Positions 17,049-25,207 of a stretch of DNA of 64,000 nt are shown here, in pieces (the first letter of the stretch is position 1; the number at the start of each line of letters is the position of its first letter). Location: the NCBI GenBank assembly GCA_027627685.1, contig CP091241.1, forward strand, positions 1,613,191 through 1,677,190, given 5' to 3'. This DNA is from Hyphomonadaceae bacterium ML37. GTDB lineage: Bacteria; Pseudomonadota; Alphaproteobacteria; Caulobacterales; Maricaulaceae. The translations under genes were made by a program, and so were the position numbers. A model generated the notes under the pieces. The model had not been told where the DNA came from. It did no database searches and saw nothing but the letters and a program-made list of their open reading frames with translations.

Positions 17049-18824
17049 ATGTGCGGTATCGCCGGTGAAGTGCGATTTGATGACCAGCAGCCGGATCTGG
17101 CGGCGCTTGAGCGCGCGACCGCGTCCATGGACCGGCGCGGGCCGGACGCTTCCGGTCTGCACGCGCAGGGGCATGTCGCGTTCGGCCACCGGCGCCTGAA
17201 AATCATTGACCTCACCGACGCGGCCCAGCAGCCGCTGGTGGATTCCCAGCTCGGCCTGACCGTGGTGTTCAACGGCTGCATCTATAATCACCGCGAACTG
17301 CGCGCCGAGCTGGAAGACAAGGGCTATCGCTTCTTCTCCACGGGCGACACCGAAGTGATCGTCAAGGCCTATCACGCCTGGGGTGAGGACTTCGTCCACC
17401 GCATGAACGGCATGTTCGCCTTCGCGATCGCCGAGCGCGACACGGGCCGCGTCCTGATCGGGCGCGACCGGCTGGGGATCAAGCCGCTCTATTACGCCGA
17501 GACACCCGGCGCGATACGCTTTGCCTCCACCCTGCAGGCGCTGCTGGCCTACAAGGATGTGGACCGGTCGCTCGATTCGGACGCGTTGAACTTCTATTTC
17601 AGCTTCCACGCCGTGGTGCCCGCGCCCTGGACCATGGTGCGCGGCGTGCGCAAACTGCCGCCCGCGACCCTGATGCGCATCGAACCGGACGGGCGGCGCA
17701 CGACGCGCCAGTACTGGGATGTCAGCTTCGGTCCGCGCGATGACGAGCGCGGCTATACCCGCGCCGACTGGAAAGAGGTGGTTGCCGATTCCTTGCGCGT
17801 TGCCGTCAAGCGCCGCCTGGTGGCCGATGTGCCGGTGGGCGTGTTGCTCTCGGGCGGGCTCGACAGCTCGCTGATCGTGGGGCTGCTGGCGGAAGCGGGC
17901 CAGACCGGCCTGTCCACTTTCTCCATCGGATTTGAGAGCGTGGGCGAGGAGAAGGGCGACGAGTTCCAGTATTCCGACATCATCGCCAAACGCTTTGAGA
18001 CCGACCACCACCAGATCCGCATCGACACCGACCGCGCGCTGCCGGCGCTGGAAGAGGCCATCGCCGCCATGAGCGAGCCGATGACCAGCCATGACTGCGT
18101 GGGCTTCTACCTGCTCAGCCAGGAAGTTTCGCGCCATGTCAAAGTGGTGCAGTCGGGGCAGGGCGCTGACGAGATTTTCGCCGGCTATCACTGGTACCCG
18201 CCCATGCTGGATACCAATGATCCGCTGGACACCTACGCCAAGGCCTTCTTCGACCGGGACCGCGCCGAGATGGGCAACCTTCTGCAGGACCGCTGGCTGA
18301 ACGGCGACACGCCGCGCGATTTCGTCGCTGAGCATTTCGCCCGTCCCGGTGCGGACCGGCCCATCGACAAGGCGCTGCGCATCGATACCCAGATCATGCT
18401 GACCGATGACCCGGTCAAGCGGGTCGACAACATGACCATGGCCTGGGGCCTGGAAGCGCGTACGCCCTTTCTGGACTATGAGGTGGTTGAAGCTGCCGCG
18501 CGGGTGCCGGGCGAGTTCAAGACGGCCGAGGGCGGCAAGGGCATCCTGAAAGATGTCGGGCGTGATGTGATCCCCCACGAGGTCATTGACCGGCCCAAGG
18601 GCTATTTCCCGGTGCCGGCGCTCAAATATCTGCGCGGGCCCTATCTGGAGCGAGTGCGCGACGCGGTGACGTCGCAGCGCTTTTCAGACGCCGGCATTGT
18701 GCAGCGCGGCTATGTCGATACCCTGCTGGCGGACCCGGAAGCCCATATCACGCCGCTGCGCGCCTCCAAGCTCTACCAGATCGGCTTGCTGGCGATGTGG
18801 CTGGAGGCTCACGATCTTGGCTGA
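17049..18824 (+). CDS. asnO: N-acetylglutaminylglutamine amidotransferase (asparagine-synthase family)
   Basis: 591 residues starting MCGIAGE at the ATG at 17049 (AAAGGAAGA upstream), which puts the class II glutaminase nucleophile at Cys2; longer starts would bury it. The N-terminal Ntn glutaminase domain spans about 1-215. The synthetase domain has the PP-loop SGGLDSS near residue 267. In the NAGGN pathway it converts N-acetylglutaminylglutamine to its amide, a compatible solute made at high salinity. I call this subtype and not asnB because the next genes are ngg and the matching M42 peptidase, a gene trio diagnostic for this pathway. Expression is probably osmotically induced, but no recognisable signal is visible upstream. 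Confidence 0.9.
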   Translation: MCGIAGEVRFDDQQPDLAALERATASMDRRGPDASGLHAQGHVAFGHRRLKIIDLTDAAQQPLVDSQLGLTVVFNGCIYNHRELRAELEDKGYRFFSTGDTEVIVKAYHAWGEDFVHRMNGMFAFAIAERDTGRVLIGRDRLGIKPLYYAETPGAIRFASTLQALLAYKDVDRSLDSDALNFYFSFHAVVPAPWTMVRGVRKLPPATLMRIEPDGRRTTRQYWDVSFGPRDDERGYTRADWKEVVADSLRVAVKRRLVADVPVGVLLSGGLDSSLIVGLLAEAGQTGLSTFSIGFESVGEEKGDEFQYSDIIAKRFETDHHQIRIDTDRALPALEEAIAAMSEPMTSHDCVGFYLLSQEVSRHVKVVQSGQGADEIFAGYHWYPPMLDTNDPLDTYAKAFFDRDRAEMGNLLQDRWLNGDTPRDFVAEHFARPGADRPIDKALRIDTQIMLTDDPVKRVDNMTMAWGLEARTPFLDYEVVEAAARVPGEFKTAEGGKGILKDVGRDVIPHEVIDRPKGYFPVPALKYLRGPYLERVRDAVTSQRFSDAGIVQRGYVDTLLADPEAHITPLRASKLYQIGLLAMWLEAHDLG

Positions 18825-18843
18825 CTCTCTCAAAGGAGGGCGC

Positions 18844-20613
18844 ATGGCCGGACGCAATGCCGACACGCCGCGCAGCGCGCTCAGCCACCGGCTGAAGCGG
18901 ATGCGCGAACATGGCCTGAAGCAGCCGATCAGCGGTCAGGACCGCGGCCAGCCCGACCGGGACGCCGTGGTGGATGCCGGCTGGGGCCGCCTGATCTTCG
19001 CCCAGACCTTTGACGGCGCCGAACCGGTCATCAAAGCGCTGCGCGAGGAGCAGAGCGGCAAGCGCGACATCGCCGTGTATATACGCGACCCCCATGTGGC
19101 GATGGCGGCCGCACCCCAGGAGGTCTTCCTGGACCCGTCCCATACCTTCCGGCTGGATCTATCCACCTATCGCGCCTCGCGCCGCCAGCTGAAGGGCTTT
19201 TTCGTGCGGCGGCTATGCTCCGAAGCCGACGCGCGCGCCGTGAACGTCATCTATGCGGGACGCGGCATGGTGGCGGTGGACCCGGACTTTTTCTGGCGCC
19301 AGCGCGACAGCCGCAGCCAGACCTATCTGGTCGCCGAAGACACTGAAACGGGTGAGGTGCTGGGCGCCGTCACAGGCATCGATCACGGACGCGCCTTCGC
19401 CGATCCCGAGCATGGCAGCTCGCTATGGTGCCTGGCGGTGGATTCGCGCGCGCCCCATGCCGGCATTGGCGAAGCGCTGGTGCGCCGCCTGGCCGAGCTG
19501 TTCCTTGCGCGCGGCTGCGCGTTCATGGATTTGTCGGTCCTGCACGACAATGAGTCTGCCATTGCGCTCTATGAAAAGCTCGGCTTCCGGCGCGCGCCGT
19601 ATTTCACGCTGAAGCGCAAGAACACCATCAATGAGAAGCTCTTCATCGCGCCTGCGCCCGAGCAGGGGCTGAACCCCTATGCGCGCATCATTGTGGATGA
19701 AGCCCGCCGCCGCGGCATTGGCGTGGACGTGCTGGACGCCGAGGGCGGGTTCTTCAAGCTGACCCATGGCGGACGCTCGGTGGTCTGCCGGGAGTCGCTG
19801 AGCGAACTGACCCACGCCGTCGCCATGAGCCGCTGCGACGATAAATCCGTAACCCGGCGCCTGATGATCGAGGCCGGCGTGCCGACGCCCGAACAGCTCA
19901 GCCTGTCGCCCAAGACGGATGATCTGTCAGAGGCCGAAGCCTTTCTGCAAAAGCACGGCTCCATCGTGGTGAAACCAGCGCGCGGCGAACAGGGGCGGGG
20001 CGTGTCGGTTGGCATTGAAACGCGCGAAGACCTGAAGGCCGCGTTCGAGGACGCCCGCGCCCATGGCGGCGCGGTGCTGGTGGAGCAATGCGTGGCCGGG
20101 GATGATTTGCGCGTTCTGGTGATCAATGACGCGGTGGTGGCGGCCGCCTTGCGCAAGCCGCCTCAAATCCGCGGTGATGGGGTAAAGACCGCCCGCCAGC
20201 TGATCGAGGGCCTGTCGCGCCGCCGCGCCGCCGCTACAGGGGGCGAATCCACCGTGCCGCTGGACGCCGAAACCGAGCGCAATGTCGCGCGCGCCGGCTA
20301 TCAGCTGGACGATATTCCCAAGGCTGGCGAGGTCATCCGCGTACGGCGCACCGCCAATCTGCACACAGGGGGCGCGCTTCACGACGTCACCGACAAGCTC
20401 CATCCCGCCATCGAGCGCAGCGCCCTGGCCGCGGCGCGCGCCATCGAGATTCCGGTGGTCGGCGTGGACTTCATCGTCACCGCGCCCGATGCGCCCGACC
20501 ATGTCTTCATTGAAGCCAATGAGCGCCCGGGCCTGGCCAATCACGAACCCCAGCCGACAGCTGAACGCTTCATCGATCTGTTGTTTCCGCTATCGGCCCC
20601 GCGCAAGACCTGA
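18844..20613 (+). CDS. ngg: N-acetylglutaminylglutamine synthetase (GNAT plus ATP-grasp)
   Basis: 589 residues from the ATG at 18844, directly behind AAAGGAGGG. Two catalytic modules are fused. A GNAT acetyltransferase lies at about 110-265, with an LAVDSRAPHAGIGEAL acetyl-CoA loop and NESAIALYEKLGFRRAP. An ATP-grasp ligase occupies about 300-585, with SIVVKPARGEQGRGVS and the metal-binding IEANERPGL. This pair acetylates glutamine and joins it to a second glutamine. It begins 19 bp after asnO and is followed after 12 bp by the peptidase, so the three form one transcript. Confidence 0.93.
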   Translation: MAGRNADTPRSALSHRLKRMREHGLKQPISGQDRGQPDRDAVVDAGWGRLIFAQTFDGAEPVIKALREEQSGKRDIAVYIRDPHVAMAAAPQEVFLDPSHTFRLDLSTYRASRRQLKGFFVRRLCSEADARAVNVIYAGRGMVAVDPDFFWRQRDSRSQTYLVAEDTETGEVLGAVTGIDHGRAFADPEHGSSLWCLAVDSRAPHAGIGEALVRRLAELFLARGCAFMDLSVLHDNESAIALYEKLGFRRAPYFTLKRKNTINEKLFIAPAPEQGLNPYARIIVDEARRRGIGVDVLDAEGGFFKLTHGGRSVVCRESLSELTHAVAMSRCDDKSVTRRLMIEAGVPTPEQLSLSPKTDDLSEAEAFLQKHGSIVVKPARGEQGRGVSVGIETREDLKAAFEDARAHGGAVLVEQCVAGDDLRVLVINDAVVAAALRKPPQIRGDGVKTARQLIEGLSRRRAAATGGESTVPLDAETERNVARAGYQLDDIPKAGEVIRVRRTANLHTGGALHDVTDKLHPAIERSALAAARAIEIPVVGVDFIVTAPDAPDHVFIEANERPGLANHEPQPTAERFIDLLFPLSAPRKT

Positions 20614-20625
20614 GGACGCCTGTTC

Positions 20626-21798
20626 ATGCCTGTCATCGACGACGCCTATCTCAAGGAATGCCTCGCCCGCCTGCTCGATACGCCGAGCCCGTCAGGCTAT
20701 ACCGATGCGGTCACACGGGTGTGCTGCGAGGAGCTCAACGCGCTGGGCGTGCCGTATGAGATCACGCGGCGCGGCGCGATCCGGGCCCGCATCCAGGGCG
20801 GACGGCGCAAGCCGGCGCGCGCCATTGTCGGCCATATCGACACGCTCGGCGCCCAGATCAAATCCATCAAGGATAATGGCCGTATGGAGGTCGTGCCCAT
20901 CGGTCACTGGTCATCGCGGTTTGCCGAAGGCGCGCGCTGCACGGTCTTCACCGCCGAGCATGGCGCGTTCCGCGGGTCGATCCTGCCACTGAAAGCCTCA
21001 GGGCATACGTTCAACAAGGAGATTGATTCCCAGCCCGTGGCCTGGACCCATGTGGAGCTGCGGCCTGATGTTGTGGCAAGCAACCGGGCCGACCTCGAAG
21101 CCCTGGGCTTCAATATCGGCGACATCATCGCCATCGATCCGCAGCCGGAATTTCTCGATAACGGCTTCATCGTCTCTCGCCATCTGGACGACAAGGCCGG
21201 TGTGGCCGCGATGCTGGCGGCGCTCAAGTCGATCGTGGAAGGTGATGAGAAGCTGGCGGTGGACACATATTTCCTGTTCACCATCACCGAGGAGATCGGC
21301 CACGGCGCCAGTTCCATCCTGTCACAGGACATCGCGTCCATGGTGACCATCGATAACGGCACCACGGCGCCGGGACAGAACAGCCGCGAGTTTGGCGTGA
21401 CCATCTCCATGGCCGACCAGACCGGGCCGTTTGACTATCACCTGACCCAGAAATTGCTGCGCCTGTGCCGGGACGAAGGGATCGAGCACCAGCGCGACGT
21501 GTTCCGCTATTACCGCTCAGACAGCGCCAGCGCCATCGAGGCGGGGGCCGATGTGCGCACAGCGCTCGTCACCTTCGGGATCGATGCATCTCACGGCTAT
21601 GAGCGCATCCACATCCACGCCCTGCATTCGGTGGCGCGCCTGATCCGGGCCTATGCGCTGAGCCGCGTCGAGATCGGCCGCGACAGCTTTGAGCTCTCCG
21701 ATCTGTCGGGCTTCACCAAGCTGCCCATGGAGCCGGCCGATGAAGCCGAATGGGATGGCCGCGATGAAGCGCCGGAAACGCCGTCGGGGAAGCCCTAG
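20626..21798 (+). CDS. M42-family peptidase of the NAGGN osmolyte system
   Basis: 390 residues of the M42 glutamyl/deblocking aminopeptidase fold. Metal ligands are visible in GHIDTLG, SRHLDDKAG, TEEIGHG and DNGTTAPG. In NAGGN operons this conserved third gene is thought to act on the dipeptide or its amide, perhaps for turnover; its exact reaction is unproven. It ends with a short acidic tail. Its last four bases overlap the end of the converging EAL-domain pseudogene, so no terminator separates them. Confidence 0.88.
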   Translation: MPVIDDAYLKECLARLLDTPSPSGYTDAVTRVCCEELNALGVPYEITRRGAIRARIQGGRRKPARAIVGHIDTLGAQIKSIKDNGRMEVVPIGHWSSRFAEGARCTVFTAEHGAFRGSILPLKASGHTFNKEIDSQPVAWTHVELRPDVVASNRADLEALGFNIGDIIAIDPQPEFLDNGFIVSRHLDDKAGVAAMLAALKSIVEGDEKLAVDTYFLFTITEEIGHGASSILSQDIASMVTIDNGTTAPGQNSREFGVTISMADQTGPFDYHLTQKLLRLCRDEGIEHQRDVFRYYRSDSASAIEAGADVRTALVTFGIDASHGYERIHIHALHSVARLIRAYALSRVEIGRDSFELSDLSGFTKLPMEPADEAEWDGRDEAPETPSGKP

Positions 21799-22568
21799 GC
21801 GCGCAGCGCAGTCCGGGCCGTGACTGCCACCGGCCAGTTGATTGCGGGCACGGACTGCACGGCCGGGCGGGCGAACAGATAGCCCTGCATCAGGTCAATG
21901 CCGAAGCCTTCGAGGGTCTGCATCTCCTGCACGGTTTCAATGCCTTCGGCGATGACATTGACGCCCAGCAATTTGCAGGTCGAAACAATCCCGCTGACTA
22001 TCGCCTGGCGTCCGGAATCCTGGTCAATGCCGCGGATCAGCCCCATGTCGAGCTTGATCACATCCGGCCGGAAATCGGCCAGCAGGCCGAGGCCGGAGAA
22101 GCCCGCGCCAAAGTCATCAATGGCGGTGATCAGATTGCGCGCCTTGTATTCAGTGATGATGGCCTTGACGTGCGCCACATCGGTGATGCGCTCGCCTTCG
22201 GTGAATTCCAGCATGATCCGGTCGGCGGCGAAGCCAGTGCGGTCAGCCGCTTCCATGGTCGTGCGGATGCAAGCCGCAGGGACATAGACCGCGTTGGGCA
22301 GGAAGTTGATGGACAGGATCGGGCCATCGGGAGCGTTGAACAGCTCAGCCGCTAGTTCAATGGCTTTGACCCGGCAGGCCTAGTCAAACGCGTATTTGTT
22401 GTCATCGGTGACTTGGTCGAGCACCCACAGCGCGCCCTGGCCTTCAGGCCCGCGCACCAGCGCCTCATAGGCCCAGGCCTTGCGTTGCGACACGCTCACG
22501 ATGGGCTGAAACGCCATGGTGAACTCGAACGGGGCCGTCACGCCGTCGCGGCAAGCGGAGCATTTCAT
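21795..22568 (-). pseudogene. EAL-domain c-di-GMP phosphodiesterase interrupted by an in-frame amber codon
   Basis: One frame from the ATG at 22566-22568 to the stop at 21795 encodes a single EAL domain of 257 residues. It is broken only by TAG at 22380-22382 (codon 63). Before the stop: YEALVRG (the EAL motif) and DDNKYAFD. After it: ACRVKAIELAA, ILSINFLP, LEFTEGE, DDFGAGFSG, IKLDMGLIR, AEGIET and MQGYLFARP, so all catalytic signatures are present. Related proteins have Gln at the stop position (FDQACR), so CAG to TAG is the likely change. The N-terminus has a CSAC motif. Either the gene is dead, the stop is suppressed, or it is a sequence error. It converges with the NAGGN operon. Confidence 0.85.
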
Positions 22569-22670
22569 GACGATATCCTTGTAAGTTGCGAAGAATATTG
22601 CCGTTTCGCGTAAAGTTAGGATTAATCAACTGATCAAGCTGCGCTGCGCGCTTGTGTTATCACGATGTCA

Positions 22671-22690
22671 CGCTAGAACGCCCTCGAGCG
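22671..22690. promoter_or_regulatory. Imperfect palindrome overlapping a candidate his-operon promoter
   Basis: CGCTAGAACGCCCTCGAGCG is a 20-bp imperfect palindrome (14 of 20 positions symmetric, CGCT/AGCG at the ends). It overlaps a -10-like TAGAAC (22674-22679) that has a -35-like TTGTGT at 22652-22657 (spacer 16). It lies 18 bp before the TrpR-like gene start, so it is a plausible autoregulatory site for that protein. This is read by eye only. Confidence 0.35.
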
Positions 22691-22708
22691 GATGCGGAGC
22701 CTTGCGTG

Positions 22709-23026
22709 ATGAACCGGCCAGACGATGTCAGAACGGACACAGCCGACGACGCCGGCGCGCTGTGCCGCGCGCTGCTGACGCTGCGCACTGAAGCCGAAAT
22801 GCGCCGCTTTCTGCGCGATCTCACAACGCCGGGCGAGATGCAGGCCCTGGCCGAGCGCTGGCGCGTCGCGCGCATGCTGGATGAGGGCGCCAAATCCTAC
22901 CGCGATATCAGCGCCGAAACCGGCGTCAGCACGACGACGGTCACCCGCGTCGCGCGTTTTCTGACCCAGGAAGATCATCAGGGGTACCGGCTCGTGCTGG
23001 ACCGGACCCGGGAGACCCAAGCATGA
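22709..23026 (+). CDS. TrpR-like YerC/YecD family regulator, likely of the his operon
   Basis: 105 residues from the ATG at 22709 (a GTG at 22706 is an alternative). The TrpR-superfamily fold is shown by FLRDLTTPGEMQALAERW and the helix-turn-helix SYRDISAETGVSTTTVTRV, which carry the LTxxE and T-x-T-x-V-x-R features of the family. TrpR-like proteins located before his genes are proposed to repress histidine synthesis. Here the stop overlaps the hisG start as ATGA, making it the first gene of the his operon. The ligand (probably histidine) is inferred from position, not seen. Confidence 0.82.
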   Translation: MNRPDDVRTDTADDAGALCRALLTLRTEAEMRRFLRDLTTPGEMQALAERWRVARMLDEGAKSYRDISAETGVSTTTVTRVARFLTQEDHQGYRLVLDRTRETQA

Positions 23027-23907
23027 CCGACCGCCTCACACTCGCCGTGCAGAAAAAGGGCCGCCTGGCCGAGGGCGGGTTCGAGCTGCTGGCCAAGGCC
23101 GGGGTCAAGCTCGCCTATGGGCGTGATGAGCTGCTGCGCCGGGCGGAAAACCTGCCGCTGGACCTCATGCTGATCCGCGATGATGACATCCCGAACTTCG
23201 TCGCCTCGGGCGCGTGCGATTACGGGATTGTGGGCGAGAACGTGCTGTATGAGGCGCAGGCGCGTCACACGCGTCTGAAGGGTCTCGAGGTCGCGCTGCG
23301 TCTGGGCTTTGCGCGCTGCTCGCTCAAGCTGGCGGCGCCGAAATCCGGTGAAATCTCCAAGATCGAGGATCTGGAGGGGCGCACCGTCGCCACCAGCTAT
23401 CCCGGCCTGACCGCGCAATTTCTCAAGGCCCGCGGGGTCACCGTGGACATTGTGGAGATGGGCGGCAGCGTGGAGCTGGCCCCGCGCATGGGCGTGGCCG
23501 ACGCCATTTGCGATCTGGTCTCCACCGGTGCGACGCTGGAAGCCAACGGACTGACCGCGTTTGAAACCGTGCTGGACAGCGAAGCGGTGCTGGTGCGCGG
23601 GTCCCGCCCGCGCGCGGCGGCGGCCGATGACACCGCCAATCTGCTGATCGAACGGTTCAAGGGCGTCATCGCCTCGCGCCAGACCAAATACATATTGCTC
23701 AACGCGCCGCGTGACCGGCTGGACGAGGTGCGGGCCGTGCTGCCCGGTTCGGAATCGCCCACCGTTGCGCCGGTGGTCGGACGCGATGATCTGGTGGCCG
23801 TCCATGCCGTGTGCCGCGAGGAGGTGTTCTGGTCGACGCTGGAGAAGCTCAAAGCCGCCGGCGCGCGCTCCATTCTGGTGATGCCCATTGAAAAGATGAT
23901 GGCCTGA
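23023..23907 (+). CDS. hisG: ATP phosphoribosyltransferase (HisG, long form)
   Basis: 294 residues, the long single-chain form with the C-terminal ACT-like regulatory domain (about 220-294), so no hisZ partner is needed. It catalyses the first committed step, ATP plus PRPP to phosphoribosyl-ATP. Visible motifs: LAVQKKGRLAEGGFELL at the start, GIVGENVL near residue 71, and the PRPP loop DLVSTGATLEANGL near 168. It is expected to be feedback-inhibited by histidine. The start overlaps the TrpR-like gene by 4 bp and hisD follows after one base. Confidence 0.96.
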   Translation: MTDRLTLAVQKKGRLAEGGFELLAKAGVKLAYGRDELLRRAENLPLDLMLIRDDDIPNFVASGACDYGIVGENVLYEAQARHTRLKGLEVALRLGFARCSLKLAAPKSGEISKIEDLEGRTVATSYPGLTAQFLKARGVTVDIVEMGGSVELAPRMGVADAICDLVSTGATLEANGLTAFETVLDSEAVLVRGSRPRAAAADDTANLLIERFKGVIASRQTKYILLNAPRDRLDEVRAVLPGSESPTVAPVVGRDDLVAVHAVCREEVFWSTLEKLKAAGARSILVMPIEKMMA

Positions 23908-23908
23908 C

Positions 23909-25207
23909 ATGTTGCTGAGATCGATCTGGAGCGCGATGAGCGCCGGTGAGCGCGAGCGGTTCACGCAGCGCCCGTCGGCGGGCTCTGACGCCATGGGGAC
24001 CGCGCGCGCCATCCTCGACGACGTGCGCACGCGCGGCGAGGCGGCGGTGCGTGATTATGCGCAGCGTTTCGACCAGTGGGCCCCCGCAGAAGGATTTCGC
24101 GTGCCGGCGAGCGAGCTTGCAGCCGCCGCCAATGCGCTGCCGCAAGAGGACGCGGACGCCATTCTGGCCGCGGCGCGCGCCGTGCGGGTGTTCCATGAGG
24201 CGCAGGGCTACCGGCCCGTCAGCGTAGAGACCTGGCCCGGGGCCCGCGCCGAGCGGCGCGCCACGCCCATTGATGTGGCGGGGCTCTATGTGCCTGCCGG
24301 CACTGCGCCGCTGGTCTCCACCCTGATCATGCTGGCGGTCCCGGCGAAGATTGCAGGTGTGCCCCGGACCGCCGTCATCGCGCCGCCGCGCAAAGGGCAG
24401 GGGGTGGACCCCGCCATTCTGGCCGCCGCCCAGCTTCTGGGCCTCGACGAAGTCTACGCCATCGGCGGCGCCCACGGCGTGGCCGCGCTGGGATACGGGC
24501 TGGCGGGGCTTCCCAAGGCAGACAAGATATTCGGGCCGGGCAATGCCTACGTGGCCGCAGCCAAGGCGCTGCTCGCCCATTCGGCTGGCGGCGCGGCGAC
24601 CGATCTGCCCGCCGGGCCCAGTGAGGTGATGGTGGTCGCCGATGATGACGCCGATCCTGATTTCGTGGCCATCGATCTGTTGAGCCAGGCCGAGCACGAT
24701 CGCCTCGCGCAGGTGATGCTGGTGGCCTGGTCAGGCGGTTTTGTGGATCGGGTCGAGGCGTCGATTGCCCGCTGGCTGGAGCGCCTGCCGCGCGCCGACA
24801 CCGCCCGCGCCGCCTTGGCTGCCTCCCGCGCGATCATCGTTTCAAATGAGGCCGAGGCGGTGGACGTCGCCAACGCCTATGCCAGCGAGCATCTGATTGT
24901 GCAGACGCGGGAACCGCGCGCGCTCGCCGAAAAGGTCCGCCACGCGGGATCGATCTTCATCGGCCCCTGGACGCCCGAAGCCGCGGGCGACTATGCGGGC
25001 GGCCCCAATCACGCCCTGCCCACCTCCGGCGCGGCGCGCGCCTATGGCGGCGTGTCGGTGGAGATGTTCCAGAAAACCACCACCGTCCTCGAGCTTGACC
25101 GCTCGGGCGCGCAAGCCATCGCGCCAACCGTGGAGCGTCTCGCAGCGCTGGAAGGATTGGACGCCCACCGCCTCGCCATGGCCATCCGCCGGGAGCGCGC
25201 ATCATGA
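23909..25207 (+). CDS. hisD: Histidinol dehydrogenase
   Basis: 432 residues. This zinc enzyme performs the last two oxidations of histidinol to histidine with NAD. Signatures include IDVAGLYVPAGTAPL, VDKIFGPGNAYV-like KADKIFGPGNAYVAAAK, DLPAGPSEVMVVAD, LLSQAEHD and NHALPTSGAARAYGG, which cover the zinc- and NAD-binding residues and the catalytic Glu/His pair. It begins one base after hisG and overlaps hisB as ATGA. Length is normal for the family. Confidence 0.96.
   Translation: MLLRSIWSAMSAGERERFTQRPSAGSDAMGTARAILDDVRTRGEAAVRDYAQRFDQWAPAEGFRVPASELAAAANALPQEDADAILAAARAVRVFHEAQGYRPVSVETWPGARAERRATPIDVAGLYVPAGTAPLVSTLIMLAVPAKIAGVPRTAVIAPPRKGQGVDPAILAAAQLLGLDEVYAIGGAHGVAALGYGLAGLPKADKIFGPGNAYVAAAKALLAHSAGGAATDLPAGPSEVMVVADDDADPDFVAIDLLSQAEHDRLAQVMLVAWSGGFVDRVEASIARWLERLPRADTARAALAASRAIIVSNEAEAVDVANAYASEHLIVQTREPRALAEKVRHAGSIFIGPWTPEAAGDYAGGPNHALPTSGAARAYGGVSVEMFQKTTTVLELDRSGAQAIAPTVERLAALEGLDAHRLAMAIRRERAS

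Noticed and set aside
16995-18578. A 527-codon minus-strand frame over asnO
   Set aside because: Antisense shadow; the plus strand carries Cys2, the PP-loop and operon context.
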